64,000 bases of DNA. It comes from Ophioderma brevispina (taxonomy: Eukaryota; Echinodermata; Ophiuroidea; Amphilepidida; Ophiodermatidae). Below the pieces are notes generated by a model, which was not told where the DNA came from, made no database searches, and was given only the letters and a program-made list of their open reading frames with translations. Of this stretch, positions 22,498 to 33,181 are shown one piece after another (the first letter of the stretch is position 1; every line of letters starts with the position of its first letter). The position numbers were made by a program, and so were the translations under genes. The DNA is taken from positions 1 to 64,000 of the forward strand of contig JAMKCH010058237.1 in NCBI GenBank assembly GCA_023653785.1, read 5' to 3'.

Positions 22498-24070
22498 ATT
22501 TCGCCTCGAACCAGAGGCACCAGCTCCCTCTGTACTGCACCCGGACTCACGACCCGGGCTCACGACCGGGTGCATGACGCAGTCAACGCTATGGGATGGA
22601 CTGGTCGGGGATCACGGCCTATGCTTTCCCACAATTCAGATTCTACACCATGTAGTGTCGAAAATTGGAGGGAGGAGTGCCGGTCATCCTCATCGCTCCC
22701 TTGTGGCCGAAAACCCTTTGGTTTCGTCCAATTGTGGATCGCTTGGCGGCTCCGCCGACTGCGTCTACCGATCCGTCCGGACCAGTATCCCTTTCCGACG
22801 GAGGGAGCGCCAGTCTGTCGCTGGGACACCTGCATTGAATGTGTGGCCATTATCCGGAAACGATGCCCGAAGATTCTGGCTTTCGCAGAGGGCTGCCTCG
22901 CTCAATAGCAGGGGGAAGAAGGAAGTCCACCATGGGCGCTTACTATAAGAGGCTTGGACCCTACTTCGCTGGTGTGAGCGACCGAGAGGGTCTCCGACTC
23001 GGGCATCTTTAGCCGCGATCGCTGACTTTCTCACTGATCGCTTTGATAGCGGACTTGAAACTTAAACTGTCAGAAACTACAAGTCCGCTATTCTAGCGAT
23101 CCATAGAGGTTTCGATGAAGGATCAACCATAATGACGATGCGTTCGATCCGTCTCCTTCTAGAGGGGATGTTTAATACACGACCTCGGGCCAGGAAGCCG
23201 GTCCCACCATGGGACCTTAATACTGTCTTAGACATTCGTGAAGCCCCCGTTCGAACCAATGGCTGTGGCGTCACTAAAACATGTCACCATCAGGACGGTC
23301 TTCCTGGTCGCTCTTGCCTCTGGGAGATGCCGGAGATTAAGAATACTCCGATGTCAGGTCAGAATTCTCTCGGGGACCGGGTCAAATTGTTCTTAAGGCC
23401 GGATTTTCTGGCAAAGAAAGAGTCACCTCATTCCGACAATCAACAATTATCTTACCCCGATTGCATGTTCACTCTTCGGTGCGGGAAGATCGCCTGTGGT
23501 GATCCTGTACCTGGGCCCTTTACTACTATAAACGTAACTAGTCACTCGGGGCTCGAACGAATCGTGGTTTCTTAAACCGTTCCCCCCACGGGTCCGGGTC
23601 GGAAAGCGACAATGCTAGATGGATTAGCGCGGTATTAATGATTCCAGCGCGGTGGATAGAGCTTCCCACGCGGACCATGCTGTCCGTAACATCACGTCGT
23701 CATGGGCCTAACACCGCGGAATCAGCATTGCCGAAATTTGCGAAGCTATGTCGTGGAGGGCTCCAACAACGTTCTCGTCGGTGTACACAGAAACGTACAA
23801 CTCCCCAAGAGAACGTTGCGAGGGCACGCCTGCAGAAAAAACAATAAATTTCAACTACCACTATACATGAAATAGTCTCCCATCCGGTTACGACTATTGG
23901 CGCTCGCCCCGGAGTATTCCGTGTCAGGTGAGCATCTATGTCCCGATTCTTATTACTGCCTTTAGGCCCTTAACTTAGGTTGCTTATGTTTAGTGCAGGT
24001 CTCGCCTTTGGCGCATTCTGTGGCTGCTCTGTATATCATGCTACACCTCCGCGCAGTGTGCTAGTCTGGT
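22498..24070 (+). mobile_element. DIRS-like tyrosine-recombinase retroelement, 5'-truncated and decayed
   Basis: Frames interleave through frameshifts and stops, but the protein order is clear. It starts inside an RNase H-like domain (FASNQRHQLP at about 22500, then AVNAMGW and WSGITAYAFPQF near 22590-22640). It continues with ILIAPLWPK (about 22690), a hallmark of DIRS elements, and LSGNDARR. A tyrosine-recombinase domain follows: SAILAIHRGFDEGST near 23088, RARKPVPPWDLNTVLD near 23190, and the first catalytic Arg in ALASGR (codon 23325-23327). His and Arg of HxxR are in HAVRNITSSWA (23676-23687), and the nucleophile Tyr is in FSSVY (23784-23786). The reverse transcriptase is absent because the sequence begins abruptly at the twin-segment breakpoint. 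The GC content is much higher than the surroundings. The 3' end, near 24070, is approximate; the terminal repeats typical of DIRS could not be confirmed. Confidence 0.85.
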
Positions 24071-24162
24071 GTTGAGTGAAAATATTCATTCAACGGATTT
24101 ACATGCACATAATTTCAGTCAACATTGTGTAAATGAAAATCATTTCATTGTATGATTTTATT

Positions 24163-24476
24163 CAAAACCACATTATGTTTTATAAATCAGCTAACTGAAG
24201 CCTGATTTCCTTTCCATGTTGACTTCCCGTCCCGCTTCCGGCCCCCTCCCGCCCCCCAAGCATGTGTGGGTTTGATCCGCAAACGAATTGGAGGAAAAGC
24301 TCAGGTCGACAGGGTGTGACCCTGGGGTCACTGGTCGAGACATTTCCCTTTTAGGGGTGTTATTATGTATTTTGGTGGGGCATTCCACGTCTCAAAAGGG
24401 AAGGCCATATTTTCAGTCAACATGGAAAGGAAATCAGGCTTCAGTTGATGATTTTATAAACATAATGTGTTTTTGA
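24163..24476. mobile_element. Hairpin MITE of about 310 bp
   Basis: The left arm at 24171-24224 (CATTATGTTTTATAAATCAG onward to CCATGTTGACT) is inverted almost perfectly at 24415-24467 (AGTCAACATGG through to CATAATG). Weaker pairing extends the arms to about 24163 and 24476. The loop of about 190 bp includes a G/C-rich part. No coding sequence. It sits between the DIRS relic and the right twin copy. The high arm identity suggests recent activity compared with the other elements here. Confidence 0.8.
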
Positions 24477-25380
24477 TAATTTTCCTTGTAGCTTCTTCTC
24501 AACCAAGGATTCTGGACATTACTGCCAGCATTTAATCAAACCTTGAAAAGCATGCATTTATCTGGCTACATAGACCATTGCTATTTTAATATGTGTCAAG
24601 CCCCGGCTAATTCACCTTTCCCTTATCAAATCAATATCTTAATCAAGCTGAAAGTACAATTTCTGATTCGGAATGTTTTTTTATTGTGTCACAAAACAGT
24701 CTAGTACCTTGTAATATTCTGTCAGAATTCAACACATTAATTTTCCGTGGCAGGAATTGCCACCGACTGCCACCAACACTCAATAGCTTTTTTACCTTTT
24801 TTAGGGAAGGTAACCCAATTTTTTGCATTTTTTTTTTTGGAATTTTCAATTTGTGGAAGTAATTTCATTAAGGGTCTATTTCATTAGGTCTGAATATTTT
24901 TGTTGGCCATCATATCCCTTTAACTAAATTATTTACGCTTTGGACTCAGACCTGCAGGACTCAGACGTAGACTCAGGCCCCATGGACATGGGACTCAAGA
25001 GCTTGTGGACTCGGTCTTGGGTCCAATGGACTCAAACTGGACTCGAAACTGATGGAATTGGACTCAGTTCCGGATTAATGAGTCCTCTAGACTCACTCTA
25101 ACAACTGCCTATAATCCCATCAAATGCAAGGATCTACTTTAGGTGTTTATAATGAAATAATAACTAACCCCATTTCAACTTCTACCAATGAGATATAGCC
25201 AATTATACATTTATAACACCATAAACTTACAAAAGTGCTGCGTATGAGCAATTGAAAAGAACCAAACAATTGGCAAGTCAACAAGAGTACAATAACCCAT
25301 TAATCTTCTGTTGCAGCAGGCTCGAACCATGTCAAGTTCTTTGAGAGATTCTTAGAGCAATGAAAAAGCGATCATTTCAA

Positions 25381-25693
25381 GGCTGACTCAGAAAGTTCCC
25401 GAGGTGACCTCAATTTTCGAACAAATCAATGTTTTTCTTTGCATTGTGGCTTATGCTTCTTCCATTTCTAATCACTGTTTAAAACAGTCTAATTCTTTTA
25501 TCGATGACCTTCATGTCGAAATCACAACCTTGAAAAACAACTTAGGCTCCAATCCTGTTGTACTGTTATACTATCTCAAATCTGGTTCATCTCAAACTTC
25601 GGATTTGCGCATTTTTAGGTGACTATCTTTATCCGTAATTGACTATTTTTTGACACAAAAAAAATTGCATTTTCAAAATTGCTGAGTGCGCCT
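25381..25693. mobile_element. TTAA-type MITE family A (in right twin copy)
   Basis: The homologue of 19604-19863. The left end GGCTGACTCAGAAAGTTCCC follows TTCAA (a mutated TTAA); the right end GCTGAGTGCGCCT precedes TTAA at 25694-25697. It is longer than the left-copy version by about 50 bp and includes TCATCTCAAACTTCGGATTT, which is shared with 32735 and 9497. Confidence 0.7.
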
Positions 25694-26523
25694 TTAAAGA
25701 AATAAGGCAACAGGTTTTGCCTCGCATACTTGCATGCATATACTTGGAGTTAACTTTTGGCGCATAAGTCTTTTGGGAGTTCTCAATTTTTTTTTTTTTT
25801 TCCATAAAGTGGTTTTCAATAGACCTCAAAACAGAACAAAGTGGACTTAAGTAACAATAAAAACTAATAACATGCCTAACTCTTTGCGCATTCTTAAAAA
25901 AAGCAGATCACACATTGCTTTGTTTAACATCTTTTTGAGACCAGCAGTTAAAAAAAATGGACACATTGTCTTTAATTAATCCTTATGTTAAAGGTGTTTT
26001 TGTGCTGATTGGCTTTGCGACCCTCGACTTACCCGGAAGTAGCAGAATGAAAGACCTTTTTTGTGGGCCCACCAGCTTTATCTTCAAGACACATTTAGTG
26101 TTCGGGTGTATGATTTAGGTATTATGTTTTCTCTCTTGACATTTTTACAAAAAGGTGAACCTGACCAGGAATGCCAAAGTTTGATTTTTGAATGAAACTT
26201 GTTATGGGTTAGTGGTTGACACAAGTATTCCTATGCAAAGTATTGGTTGTAAACAGCATATTAATGACCTCAATTGCATATTTGTTTCTGATTGGCAGCC
26301 CAAGGAATTATTCTTAGAAGATAGTGGGCGTGAAAATCTGAGTAACCACGCTAAGTCTAGTTCTCATTGTTGTCCTCAAAAATTTTTCTTTCTGCCTTCA
26401 AAACTCCATATTCTTTCCCAAGATTAGAGACAAAAGCTGCTGTTTTAGTGGTTTAACCATGAAATAGTACGTAATCAAGGGGGGCCCTGCATTGTACATT
26501 TTTGCTACTACCACCCTAAAACT

Positions 26524-26721
26524 CATTGCGGCACCAGACTTCTTTTTTCGGGGGGGGGGTGCATATTGAACTTTTTCATGGCAAAAGTGAATTTGGGGTG
26601 AACATAAACAATTTTGAGAATGTTTTAAAAAACCTATTTGGTCCAAAATCACCTGGCAAAATCACGGATATTGCCAAATTTTTTTGCCTTGCCATCCCAT
26701 GCCTCCTGGTGCCGCCACTGT
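26524..26721. mobile_element. MITE with CAGTGGCGGCACCAG-type ends (right twin copy)
   Basis: The left end TTGCGGCACCAGACTTC is followed by a T-run and a G-run; the right end is CCTGGTGCCGCCACTG. It is collinear with 21271-21466. The ends here are better preserved inverted repeats than in the left copy. Confidence 0.7.
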
Positions 26722-26877
26722 CACAACTACATGGTAGTTTGGTGGTGAGTGTATACTGGGTTAGATCCTCATACAGCAAGTAAGAACAGGATTCAATAAA
26801 ATTGGAACAAGCACTTTTAACAGGCCAGCCATTTTAGTACTAATAAAAGTATAATTTACATTTTTTATTTTTAACAG

Positions 26878-27065
26878 GTACTGCTGGCAAGAAGGCATCA
26901 ACATTACCCAATGCTTTCAACCAGAGACATTGGCAAGGAAGATTGGACCAAATAGGAGAGTACTCCCCTCCCACAAAGGGGGCCATGGCAGCAAAGTCCA
27001 ACTTTGTGGTCAAGATCAGGAAGTGGAAAAGCCGGAAGCTTGAATTAATCTATTCCTTGCATTGA
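26878..27065 (+). CDS. Candidate terminal exon, unknown protein (right twin copy)
   Basis: The gene is not recognised. The acceptor TTTTATTTTTAACAG ends at 26877; the exon is open for about 61 codons to TGA at 27063-27065. The reading gives AGKKASTLPNAFNQRHWQGR, then LDQIGEYSPPTKGAMAAKSN, and ends RKLELIYSLH. The composition (Trp, Tyr, Gln, charged residues) looks more protein-like than the left copy's middle. It is therefore the better guess for the functional version, though this is an inference. It is followed by AATAAA near 27251. No domain is identified. Confidence 0.5.
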
Positions 27066-27783
27066 TCTAAGATTGAAAATTAATCCAAATTAAGCTATGA
27101 ACAACCAAATTTAAGCTATTTCTCCCAAAAAGCGAACAAATGTTGAATTTTTCAAATCTTCTTACTGTGTCCTCTTCGCTTGGTGTAATTTAATTCTCAT
27201 ATTCCTTATTTTTATATTTATCCATGTAATGTCAAAATAAGAATCGGTGAATAAAATTATCAAAATTATGCATTTTGATAACAGTGCTTTCAAGTAATCT
27301 GTAATAAGCTTAGGGAAAAAAGTGCCATAGTCACAAATTGGCCTTGTGTAGGTATGTGCATTTTGAATTCCATTTTGTCAATTCTTGACTTAACAACTTT
27401 GTATGCAGTGGCATAAACCATTAGTCAAATATACATTTTCATATTTTTGTAAGTAGAAAATGTTAAAAGGAAAACAATTTTTGCACTTGATGAAAACATA
27501 CAATATTCATACATGATGAATATTTAACTTTCTACTAAAATCAACTAATTAAAGGCACTATGAGTGATTTGCTAAATGAGAAAATCGAAAAAAATCATCA
27601 AAAACCAAATTTTTGAATGTCTGCAAGTTTGGGTACCCCAACATATCCTTCAATAATAAGACAAAAGGCAACCTATTCTCTGGGCCATAATTCTTGGACA
27701 TAACAAATGTGCGCATTGATCGTTGCATGTACTGTGTCTACGTGCAACACAGTGGTGCGCCATTTTGGCCAGGAAGTGGGGGT

Positions 27784-29029
27784 ACATTCTAAACTGTCCA
27801 AGAATTATGAGCCAGAGTATAATAGGGACAACATTAGATATATTAGTCATTACAGTCCATACAGACACTACAACACATAACTGAATGGAGGATCGTATCT
27901 TTGAACACTGTCGTTTTCTTTTCTGTCACTTCTTCAGCTGGAAAAAGTAACTTATGAGAATTCTACAGATTTATCCTTCACTTTTATGCTATCCCTGCAA
28001 ATTCAAATATTTTGACTCTTTGGATCAGTCACTGATAGTGTCTTAAAGGAATAATAGGCGATAGTCAGTGGAGGTATCTGCAGGAGATAATCTCCACTGA
28101 GGGTACTTTTAACTAAAAGTCTCTGTTGGCCTATAGGTCACAAATTTGTTTAGAATATAGTTGTAACATGCATCCCCAGGGATCAGTGGGGTAAAGGGGG
28201 GGGGGCATGTACTGTGGGGGTAGGCATGTACTTTGGTAGCTGAGGTGTAAGGTGATATGCCATCCAAATGGGTATGTGTCAAGTATGCAAAAGTAGGAAG
28301 AAAATGGGTGTAATGATATTTTCAGTAAAATACTTAAAAATGGTGTTTGTATTTAATGTGAAAAAAACTGTAGAAATGGCTTGCAGGGTTTGCCAATTTG
28401 GTCATATTCCCAGGGATCAACAAATGTTTACATCAAAACTCAAATGGGTAAATATGATGGGTGAGAAAACACACTGATTCATATGAATAGGATTTTATAC
28501 TAAGACAAAGCTTTCCACAATGTCAAGCAAGTTTATGCAAATGTAAAGATTCCTGTAGTTGTGTGTTTTAGTGAACAATATTGTGTAAATTGTCAATCAT
28601 TTTCTATAAATCAAATAACCTACTGCATTGTGTGTAATAAAAGCCCCCATCCTATATATGCCCCTTTTGTTTTTTACCAAATGTACCTAAAAAAATTCAT
28701 GTCCTACTTGCACGAAAGCACTGATAATAAACAATTATGATTGCGAAAATTGGTGTCAAATTTGCCAACCTGAAACTGGCTACTATGTGCACAACTCACC
28801 TGGTGCTTTGTCAAATTAAAGTGTACCATATATACCTTTGGTAAGTGGGTGTTTTCAAAGAAATTATATCTTCTCACTGAAAATGTTAAATAGATACAGG
28901 GGAGGGCGGCCAAGAAATCCCAATTTCAGACGTCGCCATTGGTTTAACACGTAAAAGCGAAATCTTGACGAAAAATTCTGAATTTTTTATATGTTGTTAA
29001 GGAATATTTTCTTATTCCAAAACCGTTGG
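27784..29029. other. Non-coding stretch
   Basis: A good acceptor-like tract (TTTTCTTTTCTGTCACTTCTTCAG) ends near 27938, but the open frame after it is only about 26 codons, so no exon is called. A G-run lies near 28195-28205. Nothing else is recognised. Confidence 0.4.
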
Positions 29030-29241
29030 AGTTGCAGAATCAACTCCACGGGAAGGGTTATTTCTATTTTTTTTTGTATTAATAACGAACAAGGCCGAGG
29101 TCGTATGTAGGTCATGGGCCGACCCACATCAAAGCATCCAAATTGGTTTGTGGTTTGCACTCCGTATTGCTGTAATTTCTTTTGACATTTTTGGTGAATT
29201 GCTATAATGAATGAGGCTTGGCCACCACCGCCTGAATAGAT
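29030..29241. repeat. Dispersed repeat family R3, copy 1
   Basis: Matches the reverse complement of 58925-59140 over about 200 bp. Shared blocks are CCACATCAAAGCA, TTGGTTTGTGGTTTGCACTC, TTTCTTTTGACATTTTTGGT and GAATGAGGCTTGGCC. By eye the copies are about 80 percent identical. No coding sequence is present. Confidence 0.75.
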
Positions 29242-30560
29242 AGGGACAGTACGCTTGCTACCTTGTACATCTGCAGAGGAGCCACAAACAAAGCTCTCCA
29301 TTGACGCCTGTATAACAAATTTTGTGACAAGTCACCGACGCTGAATTCGCGCATGTGTAGTACATTCGGGTGACTGACCTAAATATACACACAATCGAAT
29401 GTGTGTACATTGTACGTGTCATGCAAACTATGCTTGACCGCGCCCACAAACACGTTTCCGCACATTAAATTATGACCTCAATCAATACTCCATTGCAATT
29501 CCATTTCAAACTTGGTTCCACTGCCGGAAAATAGCCATGCATATTTCCATTGTCACCTTATTTAAAGTGAATGTCACCTTGCAATGATGACACTGTGGGT
29601 TCAGGAATGATCTAAGTAATACCGACACAGATAGTACATCTCACTAGTCACATTATATCGCGCATAATCTACGATTATTTAGGAGTACTTTTTCAACCCT
29701 CAATTTCCGGATTGACTCATGGCGCAACGTTACAAACATAAACAAACACCAGCACTCAACAACGGAAAGTCTTATTTAAATCCTGTTTTCAGCTTCCGAT
29801 AGCCGAGACCATACCGGATTTTCCCATTATCATTGCGCATATAATTTTGACAAGCTGAGGTCTAAAAAGTTTCTCGAACGTCATGAACATACATTCAGGA
29901 ATTTCCAAAATCTCCCCAAGCTGTATCAGAAATATGACGTCACCATTCAGTAATGAGAGTAATGAGTGGCGCTCTTCATTTGTAAATTGTATTGAAAGAA
30001 GTGTGTACGTGGGAGCCATTGTTGATGTTGTTCAACGTGTTTGTGAAGCACCATGTTATTCACAGATAGCGCTGGCTCTAGTTGCAATGAAAATTATAAC
30101 TGAACAAATTTATGAGTTATAATAAATGCCCCCTTTTTCAAGTTTTCACATCCGGGGGCTTTTATTACAGACAATACAGTATGCTGGCATGCCTCACCAG
30201 GGCTTGATTTTGACATGTTTATACTCTGGATTTTCAAGCAGTTAGGGTGCCATTATATAGCGTTGTCATCAATCAAACATTTTTCTGTTGACAAAGATAA
30301 ATCATAACATAACTCACACACTTGTGTATTACACACAGAGCATCACTTAATTGATACTATGTTGGTGATTAAACATTGCTGGGCAATAGAAACATGTTTG
30401 ATATGACACTGCTACAAATGTTTCCCTAACTGCTTGTAAATTTAGACCTGGACCAAGGATAAAAATTGAGCCCTGCCTAACATACTTGTTATGAGATCTA
30501 CTAATATCAATTTTCTTATGTATTTATTGTTTTTAACTCCCTAGTTTTTCCTATTTCAAT
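29242..30560. other. Non-coding stretch
   Basis: Less AT-rich, with several CpGs between 29300 and 30060. Overlapping short open frames on both strands (29789-30019 minus, 29883-30122 plus) cannot both be real and neither has a recognised domain. Confidence 0.4.
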
Positions 30561-30718
30561 GGGTGTTTCTGTAAGGTGACCCATCTGACACACTTTTTTC
30601 TGACACACCTTTGAATTCGGAAACCCTTCATGGAATAAAGCATGTTTTTTCTGTTAAGGTTTCCAAATTCATCAGTGTCAGAAAAAAGTGTCAGATTGGT
30701 CACAATACGGAAATGCCC
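30561..30718. mobile_element. 158 bp foldback MITE, family 2, copy 2
   Basis: GGGTGTTTCTGTAAGGTGAC opens the unit; the inverted end is TTGGTCACAATACGGAAATGCCC. Inside, TTTCTGACAC pairs with GTGTCAGAAA, and GAATTCGGAAACC pairs with GGTTTCCAAATTC. It is the same family as 17297-17452. Confidence 0.75.
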
Positions 30719-31649
30719 TATTTGATCACAATTTCTACCTTTGGCATAGTGGATCAGGTAGCATCACATGTTAGTTGTCCTATATTTTATGTGCAAAAAT
30801 CGTTTGTTGAACTTTTTTAACATTCATTTTTTTTACCGTAGAAGTGTTTTGATAGTCACATTTTATAACAGCATTTTTATGAAAGTGTAGCAAACAGAGA
30901 AAGGGTATTCTTAATATTATTATCTTAGTAGAACATAAAAAGATAAAATGGATTCATAATAACCTGAGGAAAAGGACAAAGATAACTGCCAAAATGATAA
31001 GAGAAAAAAAATGAACCCCTAACCTGCTTAATCTTAACTCGCCCAATGCAATCTGCAGAACTGTTGTCAAACCGATGTGTTTATTAATAGAGGTGAGCTA
31101 TAGAAGGTTCAGATCATTTCGAACACAGGCTCATTTGATGACTTTAATCACCCTGATCCCAATTTCGAAGAAAAAAAAACTGCAAAAACCAGGGTGCCCC
31201 ATCAAAAAATCCAAAATGACCGCCAAATTATCAAAAAATTGATATTTGACCATAACTCAAATATTTTTTATTCAATTTGCTTAATTTGGGTGGCAATAAC
31301 CATGTTTTGGGGTATTAAGAATCATTTTCCATAAAAGACATGACACAGACACAGCTGTTTGAAAGTCTCATTTATTATCACAAAACTAGAATAAAACAAA
31401 AACTTTTTAGGCCTATATGTCAAGATTCCCGCAATCCATCTGCCTGATTTTTACCAGGGTAATAACTCTTGCATGTCCCCACTTATATCACTTGTCAAAA
31501 TTATGTCACCACTGCTTAAAATTGCTCCAAAAATAAAAGCAACAATTTGCATGGAGTCAAACAAGCTGTGCAGAGAGATTTCAATCAAAGTACAGGTATA
31601 TTCATATATTGGATCACATGAAGTTGGTTTAGGTAATTTAGAGTTCAGT
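30719..31649. other. Non-coding stretch
   Basis: No supported gene. Near 31190-31240 the text CCAAAATGACCGCCAAATTA resembles the ATGGCGGC motif of the tandem array near 53390, but too weakly to call. Confidence 0.35.
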
Positions 31650-32560
31650 AAACTCCTGACATGGTATTTGGATGGATACAGAAATACCTTAAAAGTGAAA
31701 ACAAAGTCAAAGGCTGAAGTTTGTATATACCAGTTTAGAAATTTTAAAGTTTGTTTACCAAAGATAACATTTTAGGCTTAACGAAGATAAACATTACAGC
31801 TGTGTGAAAATCATGGCTTTCAATTGTAGGGACATCTTAAATATGAAATCTCTCAGTGCATCTTTGAGGTGTAGTAAAACCAAGTTTTGTAAAAGAAAAT
31901 TGTATTAAGACTGGGCCATATGGAAGAACAGGGGGATACTTGAATTTCCCTCTGAATATGGACCCAGTATAAAGAAGAAATAAACAAACAAACAGCCACA
32001 CAGGATAATCAAGGTTCATTGTTGAAGTATTTATTTACAAATCACTGCAATATATTTGCAATGCCTCATAATGTACTAATTCAATCATCATACCTGTTAT
32101 AATTATTACTGAGGATATTGATTAATTAGCAAATACATGTGACATGTCAAATTAAAAGGTACATTTGCTCTTCTGCAGTGTTTCCCTAAAGCCCATTCAT
32201 ACTTGACTGCATTGTAGTGCAGCAAAAATGAGACTTTTGACGCATCCAAATATTGTGTCATAATAGTAATTTCATATAGACTAGACACTCAATAACCTTG
32301 TATTTGGCTACAGAAATGCCTTAAAAGAGAGAAAAAAGGTGATTCTGATTTGCTTATATTTCAATACAAAACATAGGCTGAATTTTGTTTTTGCTCCTAT
32401 ACGAAATTATAAATTTCAAAAATTTTGTATCAAAGAAACATTTCTCAGCTTAATCCTTTCAGATGGGGTTATTTTTGATGGAAAGCTTTACATCAGGGCA
32501 AAAATTTGTACTTTCGATTTTTTTAGGGACACCTGATTATGTGAAATCTCTCCTTGCATC
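31650..32560. repeat. Dispersed repeat family R2, one partial and one longer copy
   Basis: The longer copy is 32290-32560 and is collinear with 16960-17190. A partial copy at about 31655-31705 shares TATTTGG..ACAGAAAT.CCTTAAAAG; AAATCTCTC..TGCATCTTT near 31849 may be its far end. The sequence between them is unassigned. The short open frames here are not genes. Confidence 0.55.
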
Positions 32561-32609
32561 TTTAACATCCATCTTGGCAGTTATATAGTTCAATTGCATT
32601 GCACTGCAG

Positions 32610-32838
32610 GGCAATGAAGTATAGATGATCATATAGAAATTACAACTTTGTAATCAAATTCCGGATCCAGAATTTTTTATGGTTCTCGTGCTATACATAA
32701 ATGTTTATTCTTTCAAAATAAAATATCCGATTCATCTCGAACTTTGGAATTGAGCATTTAAGGTAAATACCTTTAGTTCTAATTGACAATTTTTAAATAA
32801 TAGACAAAAAAATATATTTCGTAATCTTTGAGTTTACC
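32610..32838. mobile_element. TTAA-type MITE family A, copy abutting a TTAA
   Basis: TTCCGGATCCAGAATTTTTT and ATTCATCTCGAACTTTGGAA match the family at 9430-9510 and the inverse of 33990-34100. The right end GAGTTTACC runs into the TTAA at 32839-32842, which is also the left edge of the next element. The left end is not defined. Confidence 0.55.
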
Positions 32839-32842
32839 TTAA

Positions 32843-33177
32843 AGGTGGTTGTTCCGATTTATGTGTATTGTGTTCTCTACTTGATATGAGAGCCTGGCAC
32901 TTGCACATACACCCCATCAAGTACCGTGGGAAACAAACTTGCGGTTTTGATGGTAGACGCAATAATGCATGTTGCAAAGCCCTATTCAATACTTTGCTAA
33001 TAAAGTGGTTAACCACTAAAACGGCGGTTTTTTGTTTATATCTTGGGAATGAAATGGATTCGAGGGCTCAAATTTCAGGATGACAATGAGAAAAATACGG
33101 CCTTTCATCTGATATCAAAATCGATACTACTTCCGGGTAAATCAGGGGGGTCCCAAAGACAATCGGAACACGCCCCT
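32843..33177. mobile_element. TTAA-type MITE family B, 335 bp
   Basis: TTAA at 32839-32842 and TTAA at 33178-33181 flank a unit with inverted ends: left AGGTGGTTGTTCCGATT, right AATCGGAACACGCCCCT (reverse complement AGGGGCGTGTTCCGATT). The short open frames inside are on opposite strands and show no domain. TTAA target duplications point to a piggyBac-like or Kolobok-like source, an inference from known families. Confidence 0.75.
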
Positions 33178-33181
33178 TTAA

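Larger units (their letters stand above)
24488..27783. repeat. Twin segment, right copy
   Basis: Collinear with 18719-22497 in direct orientation. The last shared sequence is CAGTGGTGCGC..GGCCAGGAAGTGGGG, after which this copy runs on into TACATTCTAAACTGTCC and not into the DIRS element. Differences from the left copy are dominated by one- and two-base indels, many in homopolymers, an unusual pattern for neutral paralogues. Confidence 0.9.

Noticed and set aside
22560..23034. Minus-strand open frames in the GC-rich region
   Set aside because: They are shadows of the DIRS-like element on the plus strand.
24268..24300. GGTTTGATCCGC, resembling a tRNA B box
   Set aside because: No A box or cloverleaf could be fitted upstream; it lies in the loop of the hairpin MITE.
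27890..28020. Strong acceptor-like tract ending CTTCTTCAG near 27938
   Set aside because: The following frame closes after about 26 codons and has no donor that improves it. A good pyrimidine tract alone is not enough to call an exon.
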